Origin: Adiantum capillus-veneris
Lineage: Eukaryota > Streptophyta > Polypodiopsida > Polypodiales > Pteridaceae
Direction of reading: 5' to 3'
NCBI GenBank assembly: GCA_014529385.2
Contig: CM043965.1
Coordinates: 14,452,912-14,516,911 of the forward strand
DNA: 64,000 nt
Position numbers and translations under genes: made by a program. Of the stretch, positions 9,019 through 21,579 are shown one piece after another. The first letter of the stretch is position 1, and each line of letters begins with the position of its first letter. Below the pieces are notes generated by a model. The model was not told the origin of the DNA. It worked only from the letters and a program-made list of their open reading frames with translations, and searched no databases.

Positions 9019-12000
9019 GAATCAGACTTGAGCCCGAGTTGCGTGTTTTACAAGAGTGCGACCATGGTAGAGATGTGTCTTACCACTCCGAATCCCTGAA
9101 CTTCCAACAGCAAAGCTTGTGTATCATAATCACGTTCTATGTTCGACAGTTTGGTGATTTCCAATACTAGAGGGACTGCCTATGCTTGAGCCGGTGGGGG
9201 AGATCTAAAGACACTAAAGTGTATGTGTAATGTGTCAAAGGGTGGGAATAGGTGAACTGACTTTTTACTAGTGTAGGTAACATTCCCTAGTTAGCAATCT
9301 TCATTTTTTGCTTCTAACCACAAAAATTCTTTGTGGGAAAATCCCACATTGATTGCAAACAATGCAGTCATTGGTAGGCTAAAGATTCATTGGTAGACGG
9401 CTCAACGTATATATGTGATACATCCTTTGACATCCTATAAAAATGAGAAGTTGAATTGGGGGGGAGGGGGGGGCAGGACGGCTAGGAGCCTTGCTTTGGC
9501 ACTCTTGGCCATCAGCACAAGGCTCAAACAAAAGATATTTCCTCATAAAAAAGCATAATGCAAATATTCATAGAACTCGCATAACAAAAACATTTATTGT
9601 AATCAAATCTATAGTTTCGTGAACTTCTGATAGACCATGATTAGCTATTTAAAAGTCAATAAATACTCGATAGGTTACATGCTCACTTTATGATAGTCTT
9701 ATCCCAATCTACAAAAACTAGAACGTTGCAATAGATGTGATCCAGGATGAAGAGCTCTTGGCTATAAGCACACCTCAATCATACCAACAAAAGAAAAATT
9801 GTCATAATAAAACAACTCCATACTTGTGAGTCATACCCACCTAAGCAATGCATTGTAAATTAAGAACTTGATTAAAAAAGAACTACATAAAGCCATCCAA
9901 TGGAGTGACCACGGAGAGAAAAATCATTCTTTTAGATGTCTCAACATATTATATACATTTAGGCCATTCCTATAGGTAGTATAAGTATAAAAGGGTTTGT
10001 ATACCATAATTGTGCTAACTAAGCAAAACTAATGTCTAGACTGCAGTATGTAGGATGCACATTGTTTACAAGATTTTTTTTTGGCAAACTTGTCGCTACC
10101 ACAATGATATGTAAATAGTGTCTCTCCTATGCAACCAAGTTATGGATTATACTTTAGTGGTGATATTGAGTCACTTGAACCTTGTCCTCTTAGCATTTTT
10201 GTCCCTTCATTACCATGATCATGCAACCCTTGTGCACGAAGATAGAGGTGGGCATGCATTGTCCTGTCTTGCATTTAGTGATGCCATATTCAAGAAACCT
10301 CAAGTCCAACTGATACTCGGGCTCATTTTGGCCTCTTCTTCCACACCTAGCACTCATGTGGAAGCAATTTCAGCCTTATTTGTAGATTTTTTAATAATGC
10401 AATTTTCTGCAAAACATGGATTTTGTAGTCTATTGTAAGTTGTGCTATGAAGCACAAGTTACTTTAGTGCATTTTTTCTTCTACAAAAGCAACTAATTTG
10501 GAAAAAATTTCTTACGTGCCTAAAGAGCTAGAGTCGAAGGTTATGTATGAGAGGATGATATGGATATATTTCTTGTAGAGATTAAAAATATCAAAGAGGA
10601 ATCAATTGCCATTGGTGAAGTCATTCCTAACATTACTCTTCTTTAGACAGTGCTAGATTCTTATCGGACTTTTACTCCCACATTTGGGAAGGAGAGTAGC
10701 ATATATTCCTGCTATATCAATAACATATATCTCCATTGACTTTTATAGTTAGAGAGTTTGATGAATACATCAAACACCAAGATTTCCAACACACTATTTT
10801 TAAATATCATCTGATGTTAATTGAAAGATACTCTTTGATACTACAAAAGCTAGACTGTTTTATTGAAATCAACTCAAGTTTATACGACTCACACTTTACC
10901 ATTGCCATTGAAGATTACTTAATGAGTTCTTCTGTATTTTTGTTCTCACTTATGGTGTTAGGTTATTTGAGGCTTAGGAATAATGATAATCCAATCAAGA
11001 TATAATGAAAAAATAATGCTAGGGTAAAGGATCCAATTATGGGACGGGCCCCATTTTTAGGTCTATCACTACCTCGATAAGAAGATAAGCACGGACTATC
11101 ACACTTCTGTGTGTGGGAAGTTGGTTAATTCATCAGAGTGGAGCTTTGAGCACTATCGGGTTGCATGATCAACCCCTGCTACCATTCTATATTACTAGTG
11201 GCCAAGGGTGTGTACACCTCTATGGGCTTAAAATAGTTGAGTTTCAAGCAAAAATGTCATCGTGCAACTTGTGAAATCTTCATCAGAATGACCTCTGCTT
11301 AGTTTGTGGGCTACTCGTCTCTTCATCCCTGAGATGCACTCTTCCGAGCTTGGAACGAGAAAGCATAGCCATTGTTTGAACCTTCTTGATTTTTTTATCC
11401 TTAATATGGGACATTTACCATGAATTAACACCAAATACAGTTTGACTACACCACATATTTATACATAATGCATTTTCGAAGAACCATCCAAAACCTTATA
11501 TGTAAGAAGAAATCAAAACATTCTTATTAAGCTCCTTTGACATGCCAAATTTTCCCTAATGCTATGGCTTAATATGTTGCGCGGGGCATGCTAACTCTAG
11601 ATTAAATAGTCTACAATTTTGATGCCAAACCATGCATTTGATCCTCACAACTATCATCAAAACGCCTTTCCAACCTCCACAACTTTGTAGCCTAAATGCT
11701 ACTAACCACTATGACATGCATTGGTTTTAGCATACACTATTGTACTGATGGATTGCAAGTCATGTCACTCTAATTAGTTTGGCTTTCAATGCATACACTA
11801 TTGTACTAATGGATTGCAAGTCATGTCACTCTAATTAGTTTGGCTTTCAAGGGATGGTTCATTCCTAGCGGCCATTACTATCCAAGCCATATTGGCATGC
11901 CCTTAGCTTTTGGCTGTTCATCCCCATGGCTAGCCTCAAAGTGATCTTGCATGTGGATAATTCCAACACATGTAAGCTCAAGGCCTATTCTTGTAAATTA

Positions 12001-12445
12001 AGAAAGTAGCCCTCTTTTGTGTCTTACAATGCCTCTTTTTCGATAGAGTTAATGGACAATACCATCAAAGTTGCTTCAAAGGTGGTAGAATTGGCAATAA
12101 AGCGTGTAGGGCCATCGTTAGCGGAGGCGCTACAAATGACGACAACAAGTGCTGAGGACACCATCATCATCTCCTTCATTCCTTCTGCTTTAATCCTCTA
12201 TATGATCATCACTGATTTTGTATCCATGAGTGGCAACAAATCCACTAACAAATTTAGCGAAGAAGAAACATTTGCTACACAAGTATATACAAGAAAATCT
12301 TGTTGAGGAATCGTAAACAATTTTTTCTTTTTTTATTGGACTGAAAGCCTATGCTTAGGAAAGAGAGATGTACCAAGTTAGTGGGATACCCCTTGAGCTC
12401 CACAAAATTATGTTACTTTAAAGGTAGGCCTATCTCTTTAAAGGA
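9019..12445. other. Unrecognised intergenic DNA downstream of the PPR gene
   Basis: No ORF here has recognisable features. The longest open stretches, around 10118-10438 and 12019-12306 (plus strand), show no motif I know. Near 9331-9450 a TGTGGGAAAATCCCACATTG start with a downstream CCTATAAAAATG resembles an LTR promoter segment, but no second copy or target duplication is visible. A G-rich run lies at 9458-9472. Confidence 0.5.
11731..11852. repeat. 61-bp tandem duplication
   Basis: Two adjacent, nearly identical copies beginning CATACACTATTGTACT at 11731 and 11792, with one obvious substitution (GATGG versus AATGG). Confidence 0.9.
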
Positions 12446-12449
12446 AGGA

Positions 12450-12715
12450 ATCTCTCCAAACATTTTTGCTTGCACCTTGATGTGTCCTTACACAAGACGT
12501 TGCTACTTAGGGATTGTTCTTGCAGAAAGATGTGCTTTGCAATGTCTTGTTCAATATGCATGCCAAATGTGGTGCTCACAAAATCATAAAAATTTCTTGA
12601 TGGACATTCTCTCCAGATAGTCGTCACTTTGAACATGTTGATTGCACAACATGCCCAACATGCATGTGGCAAGGAAGCTATGTGTGAGACTGAGGGGACT
12701 AGAGCCTGCATTTCT
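12450..12715 (+). pseudogene. PPR gene fragment, frameshifted
   Basis: Conceptual translation across frames gives ACTL, TQDVAT-like, LLQKDVLCNVL, NMHAKCGAH and MLIAQHAQHACGKEA-like pieces. This is the order found in PLS-type PPR repeats (helix A Cys, MYAKCGxL, WNxLIxxYAQHGxGKEA). Stops and frameshifts break it. It is not a copy of the intact 5.9-9.0 kb gene but shares the style of the fragments at 17.9, 21.6, 31.3 and 57.5 kb. Confidence 0.7.
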
Positions 12716-13274
12716 CCACTTGACCATGCCCTATATAGGCCTTGCCTTGCTAATAATAGGCCCCCCTTGATCGCATGACTCCGTCTTGGCCCTTGGCCTG
12801 CCCGATCTTACCCTAAGCCTGTCATTACTCCCCCCTTTGAGAAGAGTTTTCATCCTCGAAGAAAAAATTGGTTGTATCTTCATAAGAACACTAATGTTTT
12901 CCACAATGGCATCCTTCATGGATCCAGCTATTCATTGGACTGGAACACGGTTCAAGAGGACGTTCAATGAAACCAAGACTAACATCTACATTGTTGTTCC
13001 TTTGCAACCGTCTTATGTAACCGGCCCATAACCAACATAGTGTGTAAACTCCATTTAGAACCCACATGAGCAGACTAAAGAAGTTATCACAGCAAAGATG
13101 TACCCCAAAGAGCACCTCTTTTCACTTTCTATGAAAGTAACCGGATGACGTAGCTCATCAACAAAACTTAAGTCCTTGACTTGTTATCTTATTCCATCAA
13201 GAAACAACCCCACCATAACGGATGTTTTTAGAATCTACCTAAAATATGAAGAGGCTAAACCTAGTTGCAAACAT

Positions 13275-13396
13275 GCTTTACCTTATGGTAAGAAAATTCC
13301 AACTAGAGCGATACATGCTTTCTAATTGGATTATTGCTTTACCTTATGGTAAGCAAATTCCAACTAGAGTGATACATGCTTTCTAATTGGATTGCT
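13275..13396. repeat. 61-bp tandem duplication
   Basis: Copies start GCTTTACCTTATGGTAAG at 13275 and 13336, with a few substitutions. Its period equals that of the duplication at 11731, but the sequences are unrelated. Confidence 0.9.
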
Positions 13397-15428
13397 TGCT
13401 ACTAACGTACTCCTTTAGCATAAGATTACACTTGTAATTTGCTCATCCTCTTTGGATAAATTATAGTACTGAGGTGTGTTTCCCCAACTTTTACAGATAA
13501 TCTTCCAAAATGATTGTTAAACAGGCACCACAGTGCCTTAAAACATTGCTGATGAATCAACAATGTTATGAATAACCATCCTGGTTAACTTGAGAGATTC
13601 ACAAGCACCCAAACCAACCCATGACCTCTATTGGTGATTTTTAGATAAAAAATTATCCCATAAAGATACGGCACATAGAGTGCAAGATGCTTTATAAGTG
13701 ACTAATGTCATGAATGTGCATGCCGCTCTAAATCAGCCTTTGCTTAAACACTAGGACCATAACACCTAGTGTGCATGCATTTAGCAAACATAGATCCGAA
13801 CCTGTAGATCCATGATCATATTTGCGAGTACTTATGGCAAATGTGATGCTCATAGCACACATGAAAGAGAAGTGTAAATAGTTCTGAAAGAAACTAAACA
13901 CTTGTACTGCAATCTTTTGCAAGCCTTGCCGAAACGCTTGAACCATAATAGAACGTGAACATAAGTCACTTCTAGGTACAAACAATGAAAATTTTCATTA
14001 ACAACACATAGCCTTGCTATATGCATAAACAACCATCGATTAATGTTGTTTAGTAGCACTTGTAACCTTAACAAGTCGTTCTAAGTATCCAAAAATTCTT
14101 GGCCACTGAAATTGTTCTTGATACTACGTGCTCAAAATGGTCTGTAAAATGGATTTGATCATCACCTAGGGACTTTGTCATGACACATAATTGAAATAAT
14201 GGGTGCTAATATCACTCCCAGAGACTCATATTGTGCACATGTGGAATATGTCTTAAATAAGGATGTCCATAGGAAGAACGTCCTTCAAGTATGGAGGTAA
14301 CTAGAAACACTTAGCGACGTGAGTGAGAGGGACCCTCATCAACCTTGCTCCACACTGGCTAAACCAAACTCCTCGAGTTCTTAGACCATATTGTATCCCA
14401 TGTGACAACATGTGACAAAGAAAACCCTACATATAGGTCCATAATTGCATAATACAAAAATATATTTGGGACACCACCCACAAATTCTTTGCTCTTACAT
14501 GACCTTGTCATGTCTCTGAAGAGAAAAATAGATGAAAGCATTCAAGATTATTCATTCGACTTAAGAAACTCAAGCAAAGCATATTCAAAAGGAGAATAAA
14601 ATCAAATCATATGCATACCTGAATGTTGAACGTAACGTGTTCTTATCCGTAGTCATGTGCACTTTGCAAACCTAAAAGAAACAAATGGAAAAACCTTGGT
14701 TATTGTCTTTGCAATCCAAACCCCTTGGTTAGCTTCTGCAGTGTCAAACTGCTTGGTTATACTTTGCATTAAAATTGTGGCTAATACTTATTTAAGTCAA
14801 CTTTGGAAGTTAAACTTGTCCACTACCCCTTGGCAGCTTGTGGACTTATTTCCTTGAAAGTGAAAGTGTGAAGGTTCCAAGAATTGACCATCAACACTTA
14901 GTAAGTGATTTATAATCACGAGTTGGGTCTTACCCCAAAAATTGTGCTTGTATAGACACTCTCAATTCTATAGGAGATCCGCTCAAGTTGGAATCGTATT
15001 CATAGCTGGACCTTTTCTAGACCTGAAAGTCCATAATCTTGGGTTTTTGTGAACAATCATGTTGTCTGAAGTGATTAATTCATCTATACACCTTGATATA
15101 GATAAGCCTTTACAAGTTTAAGACTTTTAAAAACACAACTTGATCTTCACACTTAAAGTATGTAATACTAAAATAACACCCAAAAAATCAGTAATGGCAA
15201 GACTCTTGCTTGTCCATTAGAATTGATGGGTTCTCAATTGGATAGAATTGTTCAATCTTGAAAGAAAAATCACTGATGGATTACAAACACATCGCTCTTA
15301 GCCATTCCAAAAAAGATGGCTCTTAGCCCTTCCAAAACAGATGAATCTTAGCCCTTCCTATTACCATATTGACTTAGAAATATTTTAGAAAAATCATGCC
15401 TAATTTCACTTTTTTTTTTGCAGAGAAC

Positions 15429-15430
<2 letters not shown>

Positions 15431-15506
<76 letters not shown>
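15431..15506. repeat. (GA)38 microsatellite
   Basis: Uninterrupted GA dinucleotide array of about 76 bases. Confidence 0.98.
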
Positions 15507-15509
<3 letters not shown>

Positions 15510-16323
15510 CTAAGCTAAGGAAAATCCCTTATTCTACTGTGTTGTATGTCCCTATGTATGCATCTGTGTAAACAATGGCTATGTCATAACTTATTCTATA
15601 AACATACAGCAATGTGCTTGTATAACACTCTTGTAGAGAGAGGTAACATGAGTCACATCATGACCCACCTACCTTGTATGTGGTCGTGATTGTACTAGGG
15701 TGACTTAAATATGGCACTTTGTCTGTGAATAGACATTAAATTTATAGCAATAACTTACCTCGTCCTTGACAGAGTAGCTAGTGTTATAGCGGAAGCGTAA
15801 ATAGTAATGAGATGGAACTATGTCGACCTCACTAGCATGCGGTGCACGCAGAGGTGTAAAAACTTGTAAAAAATGACGGTCCCTATAGATTGAGCTGATA
15901 CCAGAAGTATCTTGCACACACAAACATGGATGCACCACAATTGGCCGTTGTCATACATAAATTGTGAGCTTATATCCTCACTTTGTCAAATTTCAACAAC
16001 TGTGTGCCAATGTCGTTGATTCAAAGTCAGCAATAGGATCTTGGCACGGGTTAGAAGCCTTGCTTCTCATGAATGTTTTCAAAGCACTTTGCTTTGTACA
16101 ATAGGAAATCCTTGCCAACGTAAAGGTTAAAATGTAGAAAAACAAGAAAACTTGAAATTGTATAACATGGTTGCATTGCTCTGGCCAGCTGTCTTGATTT
16201 TTTGAAATAAAAACTCGCTTGAATTCGGCTCATAGACATATTTGCTGCATGAGAGAGATTAGTTGTATACACCATATATGCTGTCTTGGCACATAATGAA
16301 ATAACTTGCAGATACTTGCCAAA

Positions 16324-16324
<1 letters not shown>

Positions 16325-16361
<37 letters not shown>

Positions 16362-16378
16362 ACCACCACCACCACCAC
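16325..16378. repeat. C homopolymer of 37 bases followed by an (ACC)n run
   Basis: Thirty-seven consecutive C followed by about five ACC units. A run this long is prone to slippage, so its length may not be exact. Confidence 0.85.
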
Positions 16379-17029
16379 GTTCATATTCTCATATCATATT
16401 CCAAACGTGGGAAGTCTTGTCTTTGCATGATACATCTCAATAGCCCCACTTTGGATGCTACCATTGCTCATATCTATAGATACTCTTGCTCACAGATAGA
16501 TGTTATAGCAAAAAAGAAATCGACCTGGATCATTAAAAAAAAATGGACATCGTCTAATTGTAGGTCTTATGGAGAAGCAGAATAATACTTGCAAGTCATG
16601 CATATCATACCTGCTTCGCTGGATGACTGTTATCCTTGATTCTTCATAAACATCCATTGCATACCATAGCTATGAACCACATGCTCAATAAACAAAAATA
16701 AAATGCGTACCTCATTATGTACATCTATCGACAAGTCTTGCGATCGTAATAATTGAATGAGTTGCAATCAAGAAGAAAACTAAGAAATGATTTGCCAGAT
16801 ACCATTGCTTGGTTCAATAGATGCTCTACTTCCTGCTACTAAGGGCCTTGCCCAATTTGCAACGAATTGGAAGCTTGTCAAAACTTCAATGCTCTAGTCG
16901 GGTTACACAAACCATGCCCATGAGCGTCTTCCGATGGAGCCTTGCTTCTTTGTCCCAATTATAAACATTCTTTAGAGACGTGGGAAAGATAGTTCTATTA
17001 TTTCCCCCAAATTTGTAGAATGTTTCTAG

Positions 17030-17285
17030 AAAATAAACTCAAAATCAAGTTAGCTTTAAATAAATTTGCGTAACCGCAGCCTTGTCAACCAAGTAAGGTT
17101 GTTAACAACTTGCATGAATATGTCATGCTTGCTTGTGAATTGTCTTCCTCAAATCTATAGAATATTTATGCAAAATAAACTCAAAATCAAGTTAGCTTTA
17201 AATAAATTTGCGTACCCGCGATCTTATCGACCAACTGAGGTTGTTAACAGCTTGCATGAATATGTTGTTCTTGCTCCTGAATTGT
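17030..17285. repeat. 142-bp imperfect tandem duplication
   Basis: The segment beginning AAAATAAACTCAAAATCAAG at 17030 recurs at 17172. Both copies continue through TTTGCGTA, GGTTGTTAACA and TTGCATGAATATGT, and the second is incomplete at its right end. Confidence 0.85.
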
Positions 17286-17665
17286 CTATGGTTGCTCATA
17301 GCTACACCATACATGAGGATACAAGATCACTATGATTGGAAAAGTCGTAAAATCTTGACACTATTTGTGTGTCGATCATCCATCGTATATTTTAGAGAAA
17401 CCAATCTTTGCATGCATGATTTTGACCATGCCGAGCCTTGCCCAAGCTCTTCGCATGTGACAAATCGGACGCTCTCGATTTTTTTTTTGCACTTTGCATT
17501 CTCTGTACACTTTTGCTGTAGCCTACGAGCTAGTGTGATTGTTGAATTGCAAGCCTTGCTCGACTTGCTTTCCTCTTTCTCCTAGACCACCACACCTTGC
17601 ATGGTGGTGCATGCTTTGCATGAGTGCAAACATGCAGCATGTAGCTTGTTCCTCCATCCATAAGC

Positions 17666-17668
<3 letters not shown>

Positions 17669-17761
<93 letters not shown>
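17669..17761. repeat. (GA)n microsatellite, about 93 bases
   Basis: Uninterrupted GA array. Confidence 0.98.
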
Positions 17762-17764
<3 letters not shown>

Positions 17765-17944
17765 ACAAAACATGTATTGGTGGTACCACTAATTCACTTT
17801 TTGGTGGTTGGCTCAACAAAAAGTAGGACCCAGTAATTTTTTTGCACATCTTATCAAAATTTTGTGGACATTGCAATTTTGGAGTCTCCTTGTCAAAATC
17901 TTTTCAATGATATACAACATGGTTGGCAGGCTTATACGAGACAC

Positions 17945-18235
17945 ATGAAATTGAGATCCGTAAGTTGCTATCAAAGTAGTGTCCAAGACACCACTTTTTG
18001 CAGCTTGAACGCATGTGGCCTTACACAAGACGTTCACATGGGTAAGAGAATTTTCAAGGAGATTGCTAGTCATAGGCTATTACAAAAGGATGTGTTTGGC
18101 AGTGATTTGGTTATATGTAGCCTAAATGTAGTGTCGTACGACAGAAGGAGCCAAATTATGTTACTTGGAATGTAGTTGAATGTAGGATATTCCTAACATA
18201 GTTGTGGCAAGGAAGCTATGTGTGAAGCCAAGGGC
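17945..18235 (+). pseudogene. PPR gene fragment
   Basis: Frames around here give SLNACGLTQDVHMGKRIF, then EIASHRLLQKDVFGSDLV, and near 18190-18225 a CGKEAM-like segment. This is the Cys-Gly, GKRIH, GLLxxDVxxxxxLV series of a PPR repeat, with stops and missing parts. The bases around 18200 (GGCAAGGAAGCTATGTGTGA) are shared with 12668, so the two fragments descend from related sequences. Confidence 0.65.
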
Positions 18236-18323
18236 TAGGTGTGGACTGACACGGGGGGCTGCCTATAAGAGTAGGTAGGCAGGCTGGGTGGAGCATGGGG
18301 TTCCACACACCCTTGCCTCATAG

Positions 18324-18337
18324 TGGTATTAGAGTTC
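18324..18337 (+). other. Possible retrotransposon primer-binding site
   Basis: TGGTATTAGAGTTC differs by two bases from the TGGTATCAGAGC initiator-Met tRNA primer site used by the Copia elements here. It lies about 0.9 kb upstream of the gypsy-like gag, so a leader may start here, but I cannot see the LTR itself. Confidence 0.35.
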
Positions 18338-18624
18338 TAGTTGAACGAGCTTTTTGGGACGTGGGTTTGCATGCATGCACAGAGGAGGGAAGGGGCCAGT
18401 GGAGAGAAAGGCGTGATAGGTCCCTTACACACACATATCATGGGGATACGACATGCACAAAATTCACCTCACTCTGAATTGTTAGCAGATGCGCATTGAG
18501 GAGAGTAGTGTTTCACACTTCAACATGATGGTGAACAAGCCATTGTGGCATAGATCTCTTCGTGTCCCTCATGCTGCCTACTACATGCCATGCTCACCAT
18601 GGAAGCACCTCCAATTCACATGGA

Positions 18625-18627
<3 letters not shown>

Positions 18628-18669
<42 letters not shown>
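18628..18669. repeat. (TA)n microsatellite
   Basis: About 42 bases of alternating A and T. Confidence 0.95.
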
Positions 18670-18671
<2 letters not shown>

Positions 18672-19206
18672 GGGTGGCCAAAGGCCTACTAAGGGGCTAT
18701 TCTTGCATAGTCTTCCAATGATCTTGAACTCATAGCTTTGAATGGTATAGCGAGATTATACTCCCTTAATCCACAGGGGGGTTGACATACGATCTAAAAT
18801 TTTCTATACAATCTGAAATTCTATGGTTTCAAGATTACACCCAAATGTTCACACCAAGTTCTTCAAGCTATCAAATTTTCGCTTGGAAATATTCATGGCA
18901 CAATTTTTGTTAATCAAAGCGCGGCTTCTATCAATGTGACTTTCAACCAAGCTTCACAATCATATTAAAAAAATTGAAGCTACCACTAAAGACTGTTTTG
19001 GCAAGGTAATTTGGCAACGAGCCCTTGGAGGATTTTTGATATTAGTTATTGCATCAGCTTTGGTGGAGGCTATCCATCTTGGTGTGGGGCTTTGATATGG
19101 CATGGGCAATGGACATCTATATTGCGGATTCTCTTTCGCTATCCCTTTTTTCTAGGTGGTTATTTTTACAAGGTTTTACTTTTTATTCTCATCTTAGAAC
19201 TAAATA

Positions 19207-21560
19207 ATGGATTCATACATAGATATGCATCATCAATTTGATTTTAGGTGTGCTTCTGTCTCACCAAATGCTTCTGCCACGGAAGGTGTCCGTACAACAA
19301 CAAACATTGATGATAACATAGAGTTTCTTGATTTGCAAGAGTTTAGAGTATTACAATCACGCATGTCTGTCTTAGATATAAAATTCACACAATTGAATAA
19401 AAATGTCACAAAGTTGTTTGATTTGATAGTGCAATATATGCATCAACAGGCCAAGGCCCCTACAAGTGAGCAACCTAGGGGTCCATCAAGCATTGTGCCT
19501 GTAAACCCTGCCTCTGGCTTCTTGGAGCACGACACCATTCCGGATTCATTGTCTGCTCTTACCCAGAGAGAGGTGGATAAGCGAATGAAAAACACAAAAC
19601 CACCAACCTTTCAAGGAGAGGAAAAAGAGTGCAACAAGGATGCACTAAATATCTTCCTAAGTAAATGGGATGGTATTCAAGATTTACATCGACTCTGGAT
19701 ATAGTCAAGGCAATGCAAACTAGTTTGACACTAGGCGGTAAAGCTTACAAATGGTGGATGTCACTCAAGGAGAAGGGCATCATGCCATGTTCATGGGCTA
19801 CCTTCGAGGATGTGTTTAGAAAATAATTTCTATCCACTAATAAGAAGAAAAATGGGACTGCATGGGATAAGTGTTCTATGCGTCAGCATGAAACACAACG
19901 TAACTATACTTAGTGCTATAGAGATGTTATTCTCAAGCTGGAGGATTTAGACGCCTTTGAGACAGGGGAGAGTATTTATCCATGGGATAAATCCTTAGCT
20001 AAAGAAGAACGAAATCAAGGATCCAAAAATGCTTGAGGAAGCAATAGTGCAGGCTCATATCCATGATGATCTAGATGAAAAAAAATGCAGAGCACACACA
20101 CACATGACACTACAAATATGCATGCATCTTACAATCATAATAAGAGAAAATTTTTGGTAGCCTCATCTAATGTGTCCAAAAAGGCCCAAGGAGCCTTGAG
20201 ACCATCTATCAACTCAGGATTTTGAAAAGGCTAAAAAAGATAAGTTGTGTTTTAATCGAAGATTTTCCCAAGGGAAAATCTGCTGCCCAAGGCAAAGAGA
20301 AAGCTATACACATGGTGCAATTACTTTCCCTAAAGCACACCAAAGTGGTGCATGAGTGTTGTATTATGGACTCTATGTGCCAACTTACTTTTGGTCCATA
20401 CGAGCTTTTGCAAATGCATGGGTCTATCAAGGTCACAAAGTGAGAATCCTGGTAGATGATGGTGCATCTCACAATTTCATTAACTATTAGTTGGTGAAAT
20501 GTCTCAATATATCTTAGACCCCTAGTACCCAATGCTACAAGGTAGTTATGATAAATGAAAAAATTGTTGTTGAGGTGTGGGATACTCAGATCAAGGGGGT
20601 CCCACTTGAGATCCATGCATATAAGACAACCTTGGCTTTTCAAGTTATGAATATGAATAGGGCAAATATGGTTTTGAGGTGGGAGTGGTTTGATGGGTTG
20701 GGGTACTCATCAGGTTGAAGCTATGAGCATATTAGTTTAATTTTTGAATCCAATGGTGTGCATATGCTCTTGTTGGAAAAAAAGGATGTGCCTTCCTCAT
20801 CACATACTTGTACAATCGAGATTTTAAATCTCTCTTCAAATAATGAAATAGAAGAACTCTTTTTTGTGTTATTCGTTGTGTCATTTTTTAATCTAATGTT
20901 GATAATACCTCCGGTTTAGTAAATGATTCCTCAATGTTGCATTCTTCTTCTTGTTCTTCTCCTTCTCTTGCTACTTCTCTGTCATCACAACAAGAGAACG
21001 TTTCTAAGCAATTGAAGGAACTTATAATGGAATACAAAGATGGATTACTTGAAGATATACCTCTTGGATTACCACGACGTGTTTTGTGCAGCACACCATA
21101 GGCATAGTTGCAGGTACTAAACCCATTAGTAAACCGCCTTCCAAATAGTCAAACTGAGACTATTATGGTGGAACGTTAGCTTCCGGGCTACCTCAATAGA
21201 GGTTTTATTCTACCAAGTTCTTCACCTTGGGAATCTCCCAAGGTGAAGAAAAAAATGATACTATGCAAAAGTATGTAGAATATTGTGGCTTGAATACGGT
21301 TACTATTAAGAATACCTGAGTAGAGGGCTTATTCTACCAAGGCTTCACCTTGGGCATCTCCCATTTTGCTGGTGAAGAAAATAAATGGTACTATGCACAA
21401 TTGTGTAGAATATCGTGGCTTGAATACGGTTACTATTAAGAATACATATCCATTACCACTAGTGGATGAGTTTTTTGATAAACTCACCATGCCCATGTTT
21501 TACCAAAATAGATTTGCAGTTAGGGGGTATCACCAAGTGCAAATTTGGCATTGATTGTAG
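19207..21560 (+). pseudogene. Ty3/gypsy-type Gag-Pol remnant (gag, protease, start of RT)
   Basis: In order on the plus strand: a gag-like segment (19207-19704, ending in a frameshift) that continues in another frame as LTLGGKAYKWWMSLKEKG and WATFEDVFRK; a retropepsin-like VDDGASHNFIN segment near 20451; and a gypsy RT beginning PILLVKKINGTMHNCVEYRG, with NTYPLPLVDEFFDKL and GYHQVQI (21360-21552). RT stops right there, where a PPR remnant begins, so the rest of pol is missing. Many stops and at least three frameshifts break it. It is not the same family as the gypsy element at 58-64 kb, as far as the non-overlapping domains allow comparison. Confidence 0.8.
21210..21450. repeat. 124-bp imperfect tandem duplication within the RT
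   Basis: The segment beginning CTACCAAG at 21210 recurs at 21334. Both contain the bases for the VEYRGLNTVTIKN region, so part of RT is duplicated in this dead copy. Confidence 0.8.
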
Positions 21561-21579
21561 GATATGCCTACCCAACATT

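Larger units (their letters stand above)
12740..17940. other. Long stretch without a recognisable gene
   Basis: Five kilobases of AT-rich DNA. The short ORFs on both strands have no recognisable motifs and no consistent codon character. Contents I can name are short tandem duplications, (GA)n arrays and one C homopolymer, all listed separately. The phrase AGCCTTGC recurs in it more often than expected by eye, which may mark an old repeat family I cannot identify. Confidence 0.5.

Noticed and set aside
9331-9450. Possible solo LTR (TGTGGGAAAATCCCACATTG start, TATAAAA box)
   Set aside because: No CA end, second copy or target duplication could be located, so it is not listed as a feature.
12019-12306. 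95-codon plus-strand ORF starting MSYNASFSIELMDN
   Set aside because: No family or flanking gene structure is recognisable, and its length is within chance for AT-rich DNA of this size.
18489-18600. Copia pre-integrase segment (LWHRSLRVPH)
   Set aside because: Only a few residues match and nothing adjacent supports a Copia element there.
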